Origin: Diatrype stigma
Lineage: Eukaryota > Ascomycota > Sordariomycetes > Xylariales > Diatrypaceae
Direction: 5' to 3'
Length of the DNA stretch: 29,191 bases
Assembly: GCA_022225965.2 (NCBI GenBank)
Contig: JAKJXP020000197.1
Location: 1-29,191 of the forward strand
Shown: one piece after another, positions 11,116 through 23,158 of the stretch
Numbering within the stretch: the stretch's first letter is position 1
How the letters are laid out: the number at the start of each line of letters is the position of its first letter
Notes under the pieces: model-generated
Told to the model about the DNA's origin: nothing
Databases searched by the model: none
The model's input: only the letters and a program-made list of their open reading frames with translations
Position numbers and translations under genes: made by a program

Positions 11116-13492
11116 ATGATAGTTACTTATTTTATACTTCGCAGCATCATGCTATGAAGTATGTAAGTAGGCAGGTAGGCAAGTATTACTCAGATGGTAA
11201 ACGCGGTTGGTGCTCCAGTTGGTCACGTAGTCGTTTGATTTGCCGTAACCAACGGGATATCCCCGTATTGTGGTTCTTGGGGGCTGACTAGTGAGTGTTG
11301 TCCTGCAAATATATGCAGAAAATATATGCAGAGTGGCAGACTAGCTGTGTAAGTAGCAGCTTGCCTCCTCAAGTCTCGAGAGGAGGTGACTGTGCAAGTA
11401 ACACATGCGTGGGTTGTAGGGATGGAAATGGAGTAGTTGTAGGCGCAACTAATGCAACTAGATATGCATTTCTTCAACCGTGTATATCTGCATATATACT
11501 ACATATACTGGTAGGTAGTTATATAGACAACTAGAGCAGCAAGATTGCGTCAATGGATCAATGTAACGTCAAGCACGACCATATCGGCGGCATATCCGCA
11601 TATACACTCTAGTGATCAATGTGGTCACAACATCGCAACTATATCTCTTATGCCCCTGAACAGAGACTATTTCTAGTCCCTCGTGCTACTCCATCCTAGT
11701 TAGTATACGATACTAGTACACGAAACCCTATTCTGGCCTACCCCCTTGCTACGCTTGTCATCTTTCGTCCGTATACGTCCTTGATACACACGTGTGAGAG
11801 TGAGGAGAGGGAGGGGCTGTGGACTGACGGGTTAGCAATTGTGGGCATGGCTACCGCGCCACGGACCTGCTTCTCTGTATGTACGTAGTAACTAGATCCG
11901 TATAGATATTGTACATGTCTCCAATATCACATGCTGGGCTGCAGAATTACACTTCACCAGGTGACTGACTATATACATGTAGTTGGAGCTTGCCATCCCC
12001 GATTCCCATCATCCACATCTATCCATCAAACTATACCATTTTATCCCTATGAGTTCGCATGCTTAGCGCCAAGGCGCTTGTGGGTTCCCCAGACGGAGGA
12101 AGTTTTCCTAGTATGTCGGCGATTGGTCTACTTATTTTGCTTAACTATATCGTTTAATCAATAAGTAGGGGCAGCATCCATAATCCCCCCTTTTCTTCCA
12201 ATGAACGCACGTTGTTGTACGGGAGATCAACAGGCGTATGCCGATCCCTTAGCGCCAAGTATACGAACTTATAGGGATAAGACGGTGGCACCAGTTATGT
12301 CACCAGTCATATACCTAGGTAGTATAGTAAGAAGCCATGTACATATGTAGTAGTTATGTAAGTAGTCGTGCTCCTAGGTAACAATTATATGTCCCCATCG
12401 ATGGGTGTGGTAGTTTACACTACCCCCTTAACCCCCATCCTATCGGCCCCCAATAGGAAGAGGCCTGAGACCGCAATTCCCATTTGATCTACTGATCGTT
12501 TATGCTAGTTACTATCACGGCATCATATAGAAAATCAGTCAAGACGAGGCTCGAGATCGGACCAAGCCGTACCTGAGCTCCAGAGTGCTAATGAGCCTCA
12601 ATTTCAAGTAGTACCTAGTTGCAGTATATCCACACGTTGCAAAATCGCTCTGAAAATCATAGATACCGTCCGCCTGAGATCATGGTAGTCTCGACATCCC
12701 TCGGCTCTCGCGGCGTGGCTCGCGTGGCCGGGCTGTCGATGAGCTTCGGGTAACATGCTAGGTGGGCAGCAAATTCCGGCAAGCCGAGAGGAAACGCGGG
12801 CAGGCAAAGCTAATCCCAATCAGAACGCCAACGCATGTTATGCAGGGAGGACTTGCTGATCGTCCATGTATAAACGCAGTAGGTATGTCTACAGGTTCAA
12901 GCAAGTACTGTTACCTTCAGACGGGATTTGGTGCGTTCTCCTCCCCAGCTAGCTTCCTAGACCGGTATACGTATATAGTTATTATACCAACCTATCCACT
13001 CTCTTACGGCTTTCCTACTGGAGTGGTGATTCCTAGCGGCAGTCCCAGTCTAGCGGTTCGAGACTACCTATGTAGCTATAACCAACTACTATGGCCTGTT
13101 CCACTTATGGTAATAACTCATGGGATGAACCGCGACCGATGACCAGGGAAGTATTGCTATCCCCTGGTGCAGATGCTGGTCATAATATTAGGAAGAACAT
13201 GGTAAAGCTTTGGCTGTTCGGGAGAGATAAGGATGTTGGCTGCTACCATATATATGATGAGGAGTAGTGGGTCTGAAGGTCGAATACTGCAGCATATGAG
13301 GGTTGCCCTCTGTCGACTACTTATGCGCGGAGCCCGTCGATTTTGCCTCCGACAAAGAAATCTTGACCCTTAAGCCAACTTGTAGCCTGTGTCTCATCTG
13401 TGAGGTCGCACAAAGCAACAACATATCATATCACAGGGAGAGCTTGTCATACAGTAACATCGAGTTCAACCGCAACCGCTACCGCCGACACC

Positions 13493-14895
13493 ATGGGGAT
13501 ATCAATGGGTGCTCATGATTATGTCCAGACTCTCCGAGGTCAGAAGCTCCGCTTCCCGAACTTGAATGCCATTGTTGAAGGGTGGCCGCGGGGCTGCAGC
13601 TCCCACCTGAAAGTTGTGAGGGAAGTTCAGCACAAAGATCTCTTAAAGTGAGTTACCACTTGACATCAGTCACTAGTAGAGCGAGCCGAACCGTCCACTA
13701 ACGACTAACGTGCGGCACAGGCTCGTGGGTCCCGGCAAGGCGTTTGAGATCTGTGAATCAACCGATTGCCCTTATTTTGCCGCGCACTGGTGGCCCAACG
13801 CATCTTATGACGCGCTACGCTTTGCGGCACAGATGATTACCTTTGTAAGCTACCACGCCCCCAGTGCCTTTGCGTATGGGACGAACCGCTAGCTAACTAA
13901 AACCCCAGCTTTACCTATGGGACGATGGTAAGTGTCAACACACAAGCATCGCGACACTCGAATACACGACCTAACTGAAGCTCCGCAGATACCGACAACC
14001 CCGAACTCACTGATCTGGTGTCCGACCTGGATGCCTCAGACAGGTTCAGAAATGCGAGTCTTGCGCATTTCGCCAGATATTTAGCCGACAACCCCCCACC
14101 GGGGAACCCCGCCGAGCCCCCTGCTCCCCCGACCCTGAGGAGTTTCAATCCCGTCGGCGAAGCTGCTGCCTTCAGGATGACCCGGAGCCAGCGCTTGAGG
14201 CTATTGAGCGAGCTTCATAGATACATGAGAGCCTGCGAGTTTGAGCAGCACTCCGAGCTAAGTGGTAGAGCGCCGACCGTAGAAGAGTACCTGCCACGCC
14301 GTATGGGAACGAGCGCGGCGGGCTTCGTGGTAGCAAATCTCGAGTAAGTATACGCCCTGCCCTACCCTAGAAGAGCACCAGGCGACTAACCCAGGGTTTC
14401 ATATAGGTATATGGTCGGGATTGACCTTGGCGACACCATCCGATACGATGACGACGTAGTCGAGGTCTTCGAGCAAACTATCTGCTTGATCGCCGTAAGT
14501 CGTATTCAACATTTACCCGCACCCAATCCAGTCGTTTCTTTGGACCCTGAATGCTAACCCCGGCCAAACACCAGATTATGAATGATCTATTCTCCCTTCG
14601 CCGGGAGCTGAGGTACCCGTTCTACAATAACGCTGTAGCGGTTCTTTACCACAAGCACCAGGACCTACAGAAGGCTACCGACGAGACTTACAGAATCATC
14701 CAGCGCAGTGCCGAAATTCTCGAGGCGTCTGCGAAGCGCGCCCTGGACCGGTACCCCGAAAGGAGGGAGGATCTGACGACGTGGATCAACGGGGCTAAAA
14801 CGATGGTGACAGGGAACATGGCCTGGAGCATGCACATCAAGCGCTACAACCTGTGTGTAGCGGACCTAGACGGCACAACAGAAATCACGATCTGA
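13493..14895 (+). CDS. Class I terpene synthase (sesquiterpene cyclase-like)
   Basis: Six exons: 13493-13647, 13721-13844, 13909-13927 (19 nt), 13989-14343, 14407-14494 and 14575-14895, encoding 353 aa, the usual length for fungal single-domain cyclases. The start ATG sits in a strong CACCATGG context. All five introns (61-80 nt) have GT-AG ends and restore one continuous frame. The Mg-binding aspartate motif is LYLWDDDTD (94-102) and the second metal site is NDLFSLRRE (N250, S254, E258). A C-terminal Arg-Tyr pair (337-338), usual in this family, contacts the diphosphate or closes the lid. The enzyme should ionise and cyclise an isoprenyl diphosphate, most likely farnesyl diphosphate; chain length and product cannot be read from sequence. 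It is cytosolic, with no signal peptide or membrane segment. No P450, prenyl synthase, transporter or regulator gene is visible beside it. The family call is firm; the substrate is inference. Confidence 0.94.
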
Positions 14896-15263
14896 CGGTA
14901 CGGAGTGTTTGGTGATATCCAGTAAGGTACATACAGTATAGTTGGCATGGTTTGATATAAGGTCTACTTAAATGGTGTTAGCAAGTCGTTGGATTTCCCT
15001 TTCTATAGTTTCATATACCGTTCGTGGGGTTTGCTGTGGGAGGCGCCAATCACGTTTTATCGTCATATGATAAGTTGTTTTAGAATTCCAGAGGAAGTTG
15101 TTTCAAATACGCAGGCAACCGAATGTCCTAAGCAACCTGAAAGATCCAATCAGTGCATGCGCATTGCGTATAGTAACGTCATGCCGTGTGCCGTGACTGA
15201 ACCCTTCCAAGGTTGTAAGCTGCAATTGGGCGATTCCATTGGTCAATTCCTCGTTATGCACGT

Positions 15264-15293
15264 GGTTTGACTTGGTTTGACTTGGTTTACCTT
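15264..15293. repeat. 10-nt tandem repeat, three copies
   Basis: Copies of GGTTTGACTT at 15264-15273 and 15274-15283, followed by a diverged copy GGTTTACCTT. Confidence 0.85.
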
Positions 15294-15363
15294 CGAAAGC
15301 TCCGGTTTTAGCCGGTACATCGAGCAGCTAGCGAGGTCCCTCTCGAGTTCCAGGAAATAGGGT

Positions 15364-15394
15364 ACATACATACATACATACATACATACATACA
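15364..15394. repeat. ACAT microsatellite
   Basis: A perfect run of nearly eight ACAT units. Simple sequence; likely length-polymorphic between strains. Confidence 0.95.
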
Positions 15395-15871
15395 AGCAGC
15401 CTGTAAGTACTACTAGTACCTACCCTAATGTGCACATGCGGCACAGCAACATGGAGGCCCAGTGTCACCCTTTCGCCCTATCACCTCAGCTCCTCAGCTT
15501 GTTCCACCCTGTGGTTGGTAATTACATGAGACTGCATACTTTGTGGCGCTTTCATTGTCTGAGGTACGAATAAGCATCCAACGTGAGGAGGCATGTCAGA
15601 ATGGCATAAGCCTGTGTGGGATGGCTTGCAGCTTGCAGCATGCCGCGTGCCGCTTGCCGCTCGCCGGGTTTCCTGTGATTGCACCCAGGCGCCAGGGTCC
15701 GCATTGTACAAGTACAGTAGCACCAAACATAGCACCAAACCTGCAGTTGGTTCCTGTTGCTTCCAAGGTTCCAGGTTGCTTCCAAGGTCCCAAGGGAGGG
15801 TGAGACAACGTATGCATGTAAGTGGCTGGCTCGTTTTGCATGTAGAATGCTACCCTGCCACGGTTCTAGAG

Positions 15872-15913
15872 ATATAAGAATATACATATAAGAATATACA
15901 TATAAGAATATAC
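15872..15913. repeat. 14-nt tandem repeat, three perfect copies
   Basis: Three identical head-to-tail copies of ATATAAGAATATAC. The identity suggests recent expansion. Confidence 0.95.
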
Positions 15914-17644
15914 AATAACTACCACAGACCAACTGAGCGGCGGTGAACGAATTACTCATCATCCATGCCTTGCATTTCATCCGACTGCGGACTTGGTCAA
16001 CACCTTGCTTGTTGCCATGGGTGAAAGCTACAACAATCTGACGAGATGAAAGAGAAGATGCAGCAAGGAGGCGATACTCCGTAGCCTTGTTTGCCTATCC
16101 TAGGCAAGTCATACGTTTACGGCATGTTTTATTGCAAGTAAGTGCCTCCTGTTCCAGTGGGATAATGCTATATTCGATATCCCTCGTGTGATTATCACGA
16201 TACACTTCGTAAACCCATGTCTCTAGCAGCACGGAAGCTCCATAATAACCGCTTGCCTGCCTTCCTCATACGATCACGACTTCTGGCAGAGATAATGAGA
16301 AGCTCAACATGTATGTAGTTGGTCCCCCTTACATGATGATCAACCCCTTCATGCACCCGAAAACCTTACCCATGATAATACCAACCACCTGCACAACCAA
16401 CTGATATTCCCGCAGGCGGTCCAGCCGTTCCCGATGCTAGCAACCGGCCCGGAAGCCCACACCTCTCGCTCTAACGGAATTGCATATGAAATGGCTTGTT
16501 CTAGACTGCAACAAAATGCCTATCATGGTCATCGATGCGGCGACGACGCTCCAGCGACTAGCCGCCCGCTATTGCCAGAAATCGTACCATAATGGCAAAG
16601 GGTTATTTCAACCCCACGTACTGACTTATATCAAAGACCGGCATCAAGTATGAAAGCATTGTCGATCCAGTCCATGTTTCGTATTCAGGATCACGCGGAG
16701 CACGGGTAGGACTAATTTGCTGATATCCAACTAGGTACAGTACCTGACGTAGTCAGCTTGGCTAGGAAATCCCCATAACGGCTATAGGGGCTGGGGTCGG
16801 TCTAGGCCATCCAACTCATTGGGTATCAACTCAATAATACTTCTACAAGGTCTTACGTTGGCTGTCTTCTTGACCGCAACTACCTGTCGATATATATTGA
16901 TTGCTACAGTGAGAAAAGAATACGTATTATGTAGATGCCAATCATTCATCGGTGCTGCTACTGACAAGGGCATCACTGCACCTCTCAAACTCGTGCCTCG
17001 CTTAGCCAGTATGTGACCTATAATATTAGACGGTTAGGCTGTGCTCCAGTTCAACAACCATTCGAAGCGGTGCTGACGTGTAAGTTGAACGGTGTCTGAT
17101 CCAGTGGCTGGCTTCGATAGAGATATGGTAGGTTGGAAATGTGGGAACGGTGAGAGAGGCCTGCAGTGATGGCCCGAGATTACGCATACACCCCCTGGAA
17201 TTCCCATTCATTCAAGCCGACTTGAAGCTCAAATGCAGTTATAAGGCCATATACTCCTTAAATAGCACGTGCTGTATCTGGGGCACTTGCTACATAGATT
17301 TGATTGTCAATGTAGCGAGACTTATTAAAAGGGGTATGGCTTCCGATGACACCCATCATTCAAGGGACTCGCTAGGTATAACGAACGGAACGCAATAGCT
17401 TGGAAGTATGCTTAGGGTAATTGTGTCTTTGCAATGATTACACCCGTAGTACCTTACCTTGGAACCCCCTTTTTGATATTTTTGCCTTCACTAGAGACCA
17501 GGATAACGATATGTTATGTAATATGTCTCATTCATCCCCCAACGCATGAGCTCTTGTCGTATTTATTTGTTTGCTTTTGTGCCATAGACTACTCGATCTC
17601 ATTTGACGTTCGGATGAGATTCTTGCGACCATGTCCACATCTAC

Positions 17645-18980
17645 CTACCATTCTCTCAACTCGCCCCCAGGCCCCACGAACGTGGGGCTCACCCACGCCT
17701 TGGAACCCTCGGACAAGCGCCTGACCTGCTCCTCGTCGACCTCGATGCCCAGTCCCGGCCCGGTCATGAGGTCGATGTATCCATCTGTGACCTGCCACAC
17801 CCCCGGGTCCGTCGTGTAGCTCGTGAGGTCCTGGCCCCCGACGTTGTAGTGTATCCCCAGGCTCATCTCCTGGATGGTGAAGTTCGGGCTGGCCGCGTCG
17901 ACCTGCACGTTGGCCGCGAGCGCGATCGGGCCGAGCGGGCAGTGCGGCGCGAGGGCGACGTCGTACGTCTCGCACGCGGAGGCGATGCGCCGCATCTCCG
18001 AGACCCCCCCGACGTGCGAGATGTCGGGCTGCAGGATGTCCACGCACCCGGCCTCGAGAAAGGGGCGCACGTCCCATCGGCTGTGGAGGCGCTCCCCCAG
18101 GGCAATGGGAATGTGCGTCTGCGATGCGATCTCTCTGATGCCGCCGATGTTCTCGCTCAGCAGCGGCTCCTCGACAAAAAGAAGCTCGTGAGGCTCCAGC
18201 TTGGCTACGAGTCGCTTCGCCATCGGCTTGTGAACCCGCCCGTGGAAGTCCACGCCCGCGTCGAGGCCGAGGGCCTTCACGGCTTTGACCCGTGCTACGC
18301 ACTCGTCAAGCTTGCTAGGCGAGTCTAACCAACCGAGGTCCTCAGTCCCGTTCATTTTGACGGCGTTGAACCCTTGAGAAATCCGTGCTTTTCTAGGTAT
18401 GAGATGTTAGGGCTAGGGGTAAGCAGAACAGTTGGTCGATCACAAGTAACTATGCTTACGCTTGCACCTCTACATCGCTTGGGCGGTCTCCACCAATCCA
18501 AGCATAAACCCGCAGCTTGTCTCTTACCTTGCCGCCTAGCAGCTGGTAGATAGGAACATCTAGTTTTCGGGCTATGTGGTCTCGTGAGCACTATTGGTAG
18601 TTACTATGGAGGTAGAAGCAGACGACTCACCCTTCAGGTCCCATAAAGCTATATCAATACCGGACAGAGCGCTCATAAGGACCGGGCCTCCCCTATAAAA
18701 GCCGCCCCTATATGATAACTGCCATATATGTTCTATATCACTGTGATTGGCTTGAGTAACGCGCATACCGATGAGGACAATGTCCCGACAATTGGAGTAC
18801 TTACTCGGCCTCGAGACCTACATAACGTTCAGCCCAAGCAGCAAGACAGCCCTCAACGGCCTGCGTATGGCCCTCGAGTGAAGCTTCGCCCCACCCTTTG
18901 TTACCCCTTTCGTCCGTGATCTTGACGAAGAGCCAACGCGGTGGCACACGGAAATATTCAATCTTGGCGATCTTCCCCAT
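17645..18980 (-). CDS. D-galactonate dehydratase-like enzyme (enolase superfamily)
   Basis: Four exons on the minus strand: 18980-18805, 18740-18631, 18571-18460 and 18392-17645, with introns of 64, 59 and 67 nt, encoding 381 aa, essentially the length of bacterial DgoD. The start is ATG 18980, directly before the conserved beta strand ([16 protein letters not shown]). The N-terminal capping domain carries [11 protein letters not shown] and ALWDLKG; the barrel carries the metal ligands D181, E207 (FVEEP) and E233 (GER), plus H183 (DFHGR) and H283 (APHCPLGP). These match, two residues displaced, the DgoD metal ligands and catalytic histidines. The expected reaction is dehydration of a sugar acid, D-galactonate to 2-keto-3-deoxygalactonate, in the cytosol. 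Related acid-sugar dehydratases share this fold, so the exact sugar is inferred. No aldolase or kinase for the next step is in the window. Confidence 0.95.
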
Positions 18981-19880
18981 CACTTCAACGAGATCCAAAA
19001 GACAGATACCAAAGGAATAAAGATCATAACGAAGAGAGTTAATGTGGCATATGTTTACCAGCTGGAATGGAGCAGCCGAGGGGCCGAGGATGCGGGGAGG
19101 CAGGCATGGGATGCTTCTAAAGTGGGGATATTAGTTTGACTAAGTAGGTAAACTATAGAAACCTACCTCCATATATCCGTATACGTAAGACACTGTGTCA
19201 TACAATTGGGCTGAGAATTACACCATACGCGATTTTACATATATTGAAGGTAAGAACCGCTACTCCCTATTGATGGTTGACAAGACCCAATACGATGTGG
19301 TTTTCCTATCAAGTATATATCAAGTATAATCCAACCAAAACTAGACTCTGTTTTCCTCCTATTATACCTTAGACTTGCTCGATTCCAGGGATTATCATTG
19401 TCAAATGTCTCGGTACCAACCGCATCGATACAGGGATAACTATCAAGGGGTTAGACTAGATCAGGGGTATCACGTGATCATGGTGTATCGTTGAGTGAAG
19501 TATCGACTTCCAAGTCTTCCAATATGTAGCCCGGACGAAAAAGTGGAATTCCTCATACCACAAAATTACATTTAATACCTTGAACTTTGGTTTCCCTATA
19601 GCTGTTGGCATCCTTGTATTTTATGCTTTACTCCGTAATCCGAGGGCATGCGAAAATTACGACAGCAAATATTTATGTGTTTATATATTGACCCATGTCA
19701 CAATAGAAACGATTTGTAACGTGCGTTCCACAGAACAAGACTCCATACATTCTTTTCCATGTTGGCCCCTGATGTGGCCCATACTATTCCCCTTTCCTAT
19801 TCTCCTAACTAACAGTTGGTCGTAGCTATAGGCGCACTCTCACCACCCCTGCTCCCAGTGAATAGTCCTGGGTTATTTGC
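18981..19880. other. Intergenic region, dehydratase promoter side
   Basis: About 900 bases of AT-rich DNA between two minus-strand genes. It must contain the 3' end of the metalloprotease transcript and the promoter of the dehydratase. A 10-bp palindrome ATCACGTGAT (an E-box type CACGTG core) lies near 19469-19478, about 490 bp upstream of the dehydratase ATG. No gene is visible. Confidence 0.5.
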
Positions 19881-21119
19881 TTACTGGAAGCTGGCACGGT
19901 AGTTGCTCCAGTAGGTGTTCATCCGAGTAACCTGGCCGGCGGTGAACTCTTCGTAGCACGTGTCATAGGTGTAGTCCATGTAGTTATGGATGGGGTCCAC
20001 GCCGGAACTGCTGCAGGTATCTCGGCCAGTAGGGCACCCAGAAGCATCACTGGCTTCCGCAGGAGTGTCGGAGACGTAGTCGCCATTGCCGCTGCAACCA
20101 CCCTCTGTAGAAGTCCAGGTTAGCATGTCTCTCTTTCTAGGAATTCGCAATGAAGGATGCTACCTACCGAAGGTGTGGTAAAGTCCAAACCAATGGCCGA
20201 TTTCGTGGACGGCTGTCAGGCCATAGTTGTAGTTCGTCTCAGAGCCCCCTGGGACCGTGGAAGACAAAATCGTGCAACCATCGTACTATAACGTTTCGAA
20301 GTCAGTAATTTACTCAATGGCTCTCTGGTGATAGCTTCCGATCCTTCCGTCATACTCTAGGGGTGAATTCCCCAATCGAGAGCGAGATGTACTTCCAAGA
20401 CAGAATGGGGGTTGGATAACTTATAAAGTTACTTACGTAGAAGTCGGTGGAGCCCGTGCTGGTGCTCGTGGGGAAGTAGCAATATCCCAAGTAGTCCATA
20501 GAGTTGACGTAGCTATCACGTTAGAATCTTCGAAGGTCTTGAGACAATATCGGTACGTACTGCAAAATGTTAGCATACATACACATGAAAAGGGGACAGG
20601 CTGTTGTTGAACTTGGTTCCCCTTGAAGCACATACCTAGAGGTTGAGATCAGCATATGTTCCCTTGCGCAGTTGTCGCTTCATCGTCAACTCCGAGCCAT
20701 CAGCTGCCCAGCCCGAGTTGACAGTCCAGTCTGCTCCAGCTTGAGTGAACGAGATGTCATAAGGTGCATATGCCTCGTTCATGGCAGCGAGCTGCTGAGA
20801 AATTGCCGATGTCTGTATGAGTCTGTTAGCAAGCGGCCAGATTCTAAAGGGGAACGGACGGCCGCGTGACAACGATACATACGCTGAGGTAGCCACCGCT
20901 GGCAGAGTTGGACGAGGCCAGGATGTGAAAGTACACGTTGACGTTGATCGCAGCCTTCCGGGTGGCATTGCCGGAGAGCAGAGCAGCCTCCTCCTCTTCG
21001 GCAAAGGCCTTAGCGACCTCGAGCTGCTCGGCGGTGGGACTCGGGGCACCGCAGGCGCGCTGAGCAGCCGAGACGCCGGAAGCGGCGAGGCAAGCGAGGA
21101 GAACCGATCTGATCTGCAT
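19881..21119 (-). CDS. Secreted M43 (pappalysin-like) metalloprotease, possibly disrupted
   Basis: Exons on the minus strand: 21119-20883, 20812 to about 20637, 20512-20437, 20285-20168 and 20104-19881; about 276 aa if exon 2 is read without base 20636. A signal peptide is clear ([18 protein letters not shown]). The zinc motif [11 protein letters not shown] is at about 190-200 (two His plus a third His ligand, catalytic Glu). NYMDY supplies the Met-turn, and [17 protein letters not shown] and DTCYEEF give the conserved cysteines. This is the family of fungal extracellular Zn proteases such as Coccidioides MEP1. It should cleave extracellular protein. Oddity: at the end of exon 2 the conserved Asn-Leu-Tyr reads Asn-Leu-TAG, with the stop (20638-20636) directly abutting the donor GTATGT. 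The next exon is also one base out of frame, so one extra base, a sequencing error or unusual splicing is needed. Family call firm; functionality uncertain. Confidence 0.88.
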
Positions 21120-23158
21120 ATTGAACTGGAGTATAAGAAGCTAGGGGTGAACGGAGTGGTGATGATAGCCAAACAAGTTCAAGATCGACGAGATCAACCC
21201 CGGGTCTTTATACTGAGTCTCAGAGCTGGGAGAGCCATATCATCGCTCCTTTTTCTATCTTCGGACCATTTGTGGAAGGTGATACCCCGATCCGATATTA
21301 TAGATGGACGCACGAACCAGAAAGCTTCGAGACCTTATGGACTCTATATCAACCTTCCTGTTATGACATCTGCCCTATACTCCCGTTTGCATATGCTACC
21401 CTCCCTGATAAGCACGGCTTCGCTTGGCTACGTACATCGAGATATACATGAAGAACAGTTTACTAACACCGCTTCCTCGAATACATAGTATAGACTTACT
21501 TGCATAAGCGCAAAAGTTCAATACTACGCTTCAAGACGCTCTACCAATAAGAAAGTATGCTAACAAGCTGCAATCCGGAGATGACAGGGGGAGCCTTGGA
21601 ATCGAATAGATAGATCTGGATCTTGAAGCCCTGCCATTGGACCATGGCAGATATTAGCACCATCTGAAGATCTTGGCTATCCACGCTGTTATCAAGCGCC
21701 GACGTTGGAATCGCATCGGGACTGAGCGAGTCACACGATTTGAAAAAGGTCTTGGTATCGATTTCATAGGTGCGTCCCAGCCGCCACCGAGGCAAAATTT
21801 GTTATCAGAGGTCCTGCCAAGAGACGCGCTGTTACGCATTGAGCGGTAGGTTCCTGAAACCTCCCTATTCCAGCACTTCTCCCGGGAGATTAGAACTGCG
21901 GAAGCGACGCCACATCCCGGAGTGCGAACAGACCAGATGTCTATTATGCCGAAGGGAACCAGGTATAGTCTTGACCTCAGTTGCGCTCGATAGTTGTAGG
22001 GGTAAGGCTTCAATCAGGTTACTGAGAATGCACCTATAGGGGAAACGCTTCGGCTGAACTTCCCCGCGCTTCTACTCACGTAACTCGCGTCGGTATAATC
22101 CGAAGACATCTGATCTCATTCTAGTAGTAGACCTATAATCTTGGATTCTATAGCGAGATCTTATGTTGTCGTGTAATTGGGATATTTTGAATTGAACTGC
22201 GCCTGGAAGAGGTGAGCCTTGCATATGTCGAGGAACTATGACTCGAGGATACCCAGTTATAGACCATAGAGTTTTATGCCTACAATTACTTACATCGGGC
22301 CTCCCCCTCCCCTATACGATTAGGATGGTTGCTCAAGCAACACACAGTGCTTCAACCACATCGAATATATTACTCGAGATTCTAAAAAAATGTCCCCAAA
22401 TATATGCTAAATCAGGGTCTATCAACGAGGTGACTACACTAGAACATCATAACTACGTTCGACGTCATCTGCTACCCAGCACGAGAATGTGGGGTTCGAA
22501 CCCGCCAAGCACATGATCCTCATAACCCCTATTCCTGTACTGCTCGTATAAGGCCGGCGTATCACTACGCATCTTGACTTCCACCTACCTAGGTCCCCTT
22601 ACTCTTTTCCTCTCCCAAACCTTTTTCTCACCTAGGCCTTGCCCTTACCTCCATTTACCCCCAACTTAGTGTAGATGGTCTATTCAGGACAGTGATATCC
22701 GTATAGTGGCATTGTGTGCTTACTTCAAGCATACCGCGTGTGGCACATCCTCCAAGGTCCAATAGTTTAAACAAAACCCGGACCAGTGAAGACAGGTCTC
22801 CCAAGGATTGGTACAACACTGCTGCAGATACCATAAGAGATTTATCCATGTAGAGTCTATGGCATATGTATACTGTTCCATGGGATGAGTTGGATTGACT
22901 ACACATCATGGGAGGACCCCGCTTCCATGGTTTGCTTCGCGTTCCAAGGCGGTCTATATAACCATGCAAGGGATGTACCCAGTCCAACATCTCTTCGCCC
23001 CGTCTCCAACAAAGATGTTAAATCCCTTAGGGTTCCCCTCAACTACATCACTTTGGACGTGCAAACCTTGACTTCTTGAGTGAATGACATTGTAGCTTGG
23101 AAGGAGACCCAGTCTCTTCGATGTCCTGAAATAAGTTCCGAAGCATAACACCAGCATA
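21120..23158. other. Intergenic region, AT-rich, no supportable gene
   Basis: Two kilobases with only short unconvincing open frames. It includes the metalloprotease promoter at its left edge. A solitary tRNA T-arm-like or B-box-like sequence (GGTTCGAACCC) lies near 22494-22504 without matching acceptor or anticodon arms. Nothing else is recognised. Confidence 0.5.
21206..21212 (-). promoter_or_regulatory. Putative TATA box of the metalloprotease gene
   Basis: The minus strand reads TATAAAG about 90 bases upstream of the metalloprotease ATG, a plausible distance for a fungal core promoter. Support is sequence and position only. Confidence 0.4.

Larger units (their letters stand above)
8454..13492. 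other. Intergenic region between NLR and terpene synthase genes
   Basis: About 5 kb without a gene that I can support. It contains the CT-rich leader of the NLR gene just above 8453, three minisatellites (9026-9057, 9291-9320, 9595-9648), a CATA run at 10082-10097 and a long palindrome at 11057-11115. Open frames here are short and have no recognisable domains. The last part, up to 13492, must hold the promoter of the terpene synthase; no clear TATA box or operator was recognised. Confidence 0.5.
14896..17644. other. Intergenic region with short tandem repeats
   Basis: No supportable gene. The region holds three tandem arrays (15264-15293, 15364-15394, 15872-15913) and imperfect repetition of GCTTGC/TGCCGC units near 15627-15665. 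There is also a duplicated GGTTGCTTCCAAGG-like block around 15749-15790. Open frames on both strands reach at most 142 codons and overlap these repeats, so they are best explained as chance. Confidence 0.5.

Noticed and set aside
17589..18328. Long frames overlapping the galactonate dehydratase on both strands
   Set aside because: Low-complexity shadows of the real, fully motif-supported frame.
20817..21488. 223-codon plus-strand frame over the metalloprotease
   Set aside because: Lies antisense to exon 1 with signal peptide; no family similarity.
22485..22515. T-arm/B-box-like GGTTCGAACCC
   Set aside because: No matching acceptor, D or anticodon arms on either strand within tRNA distance.
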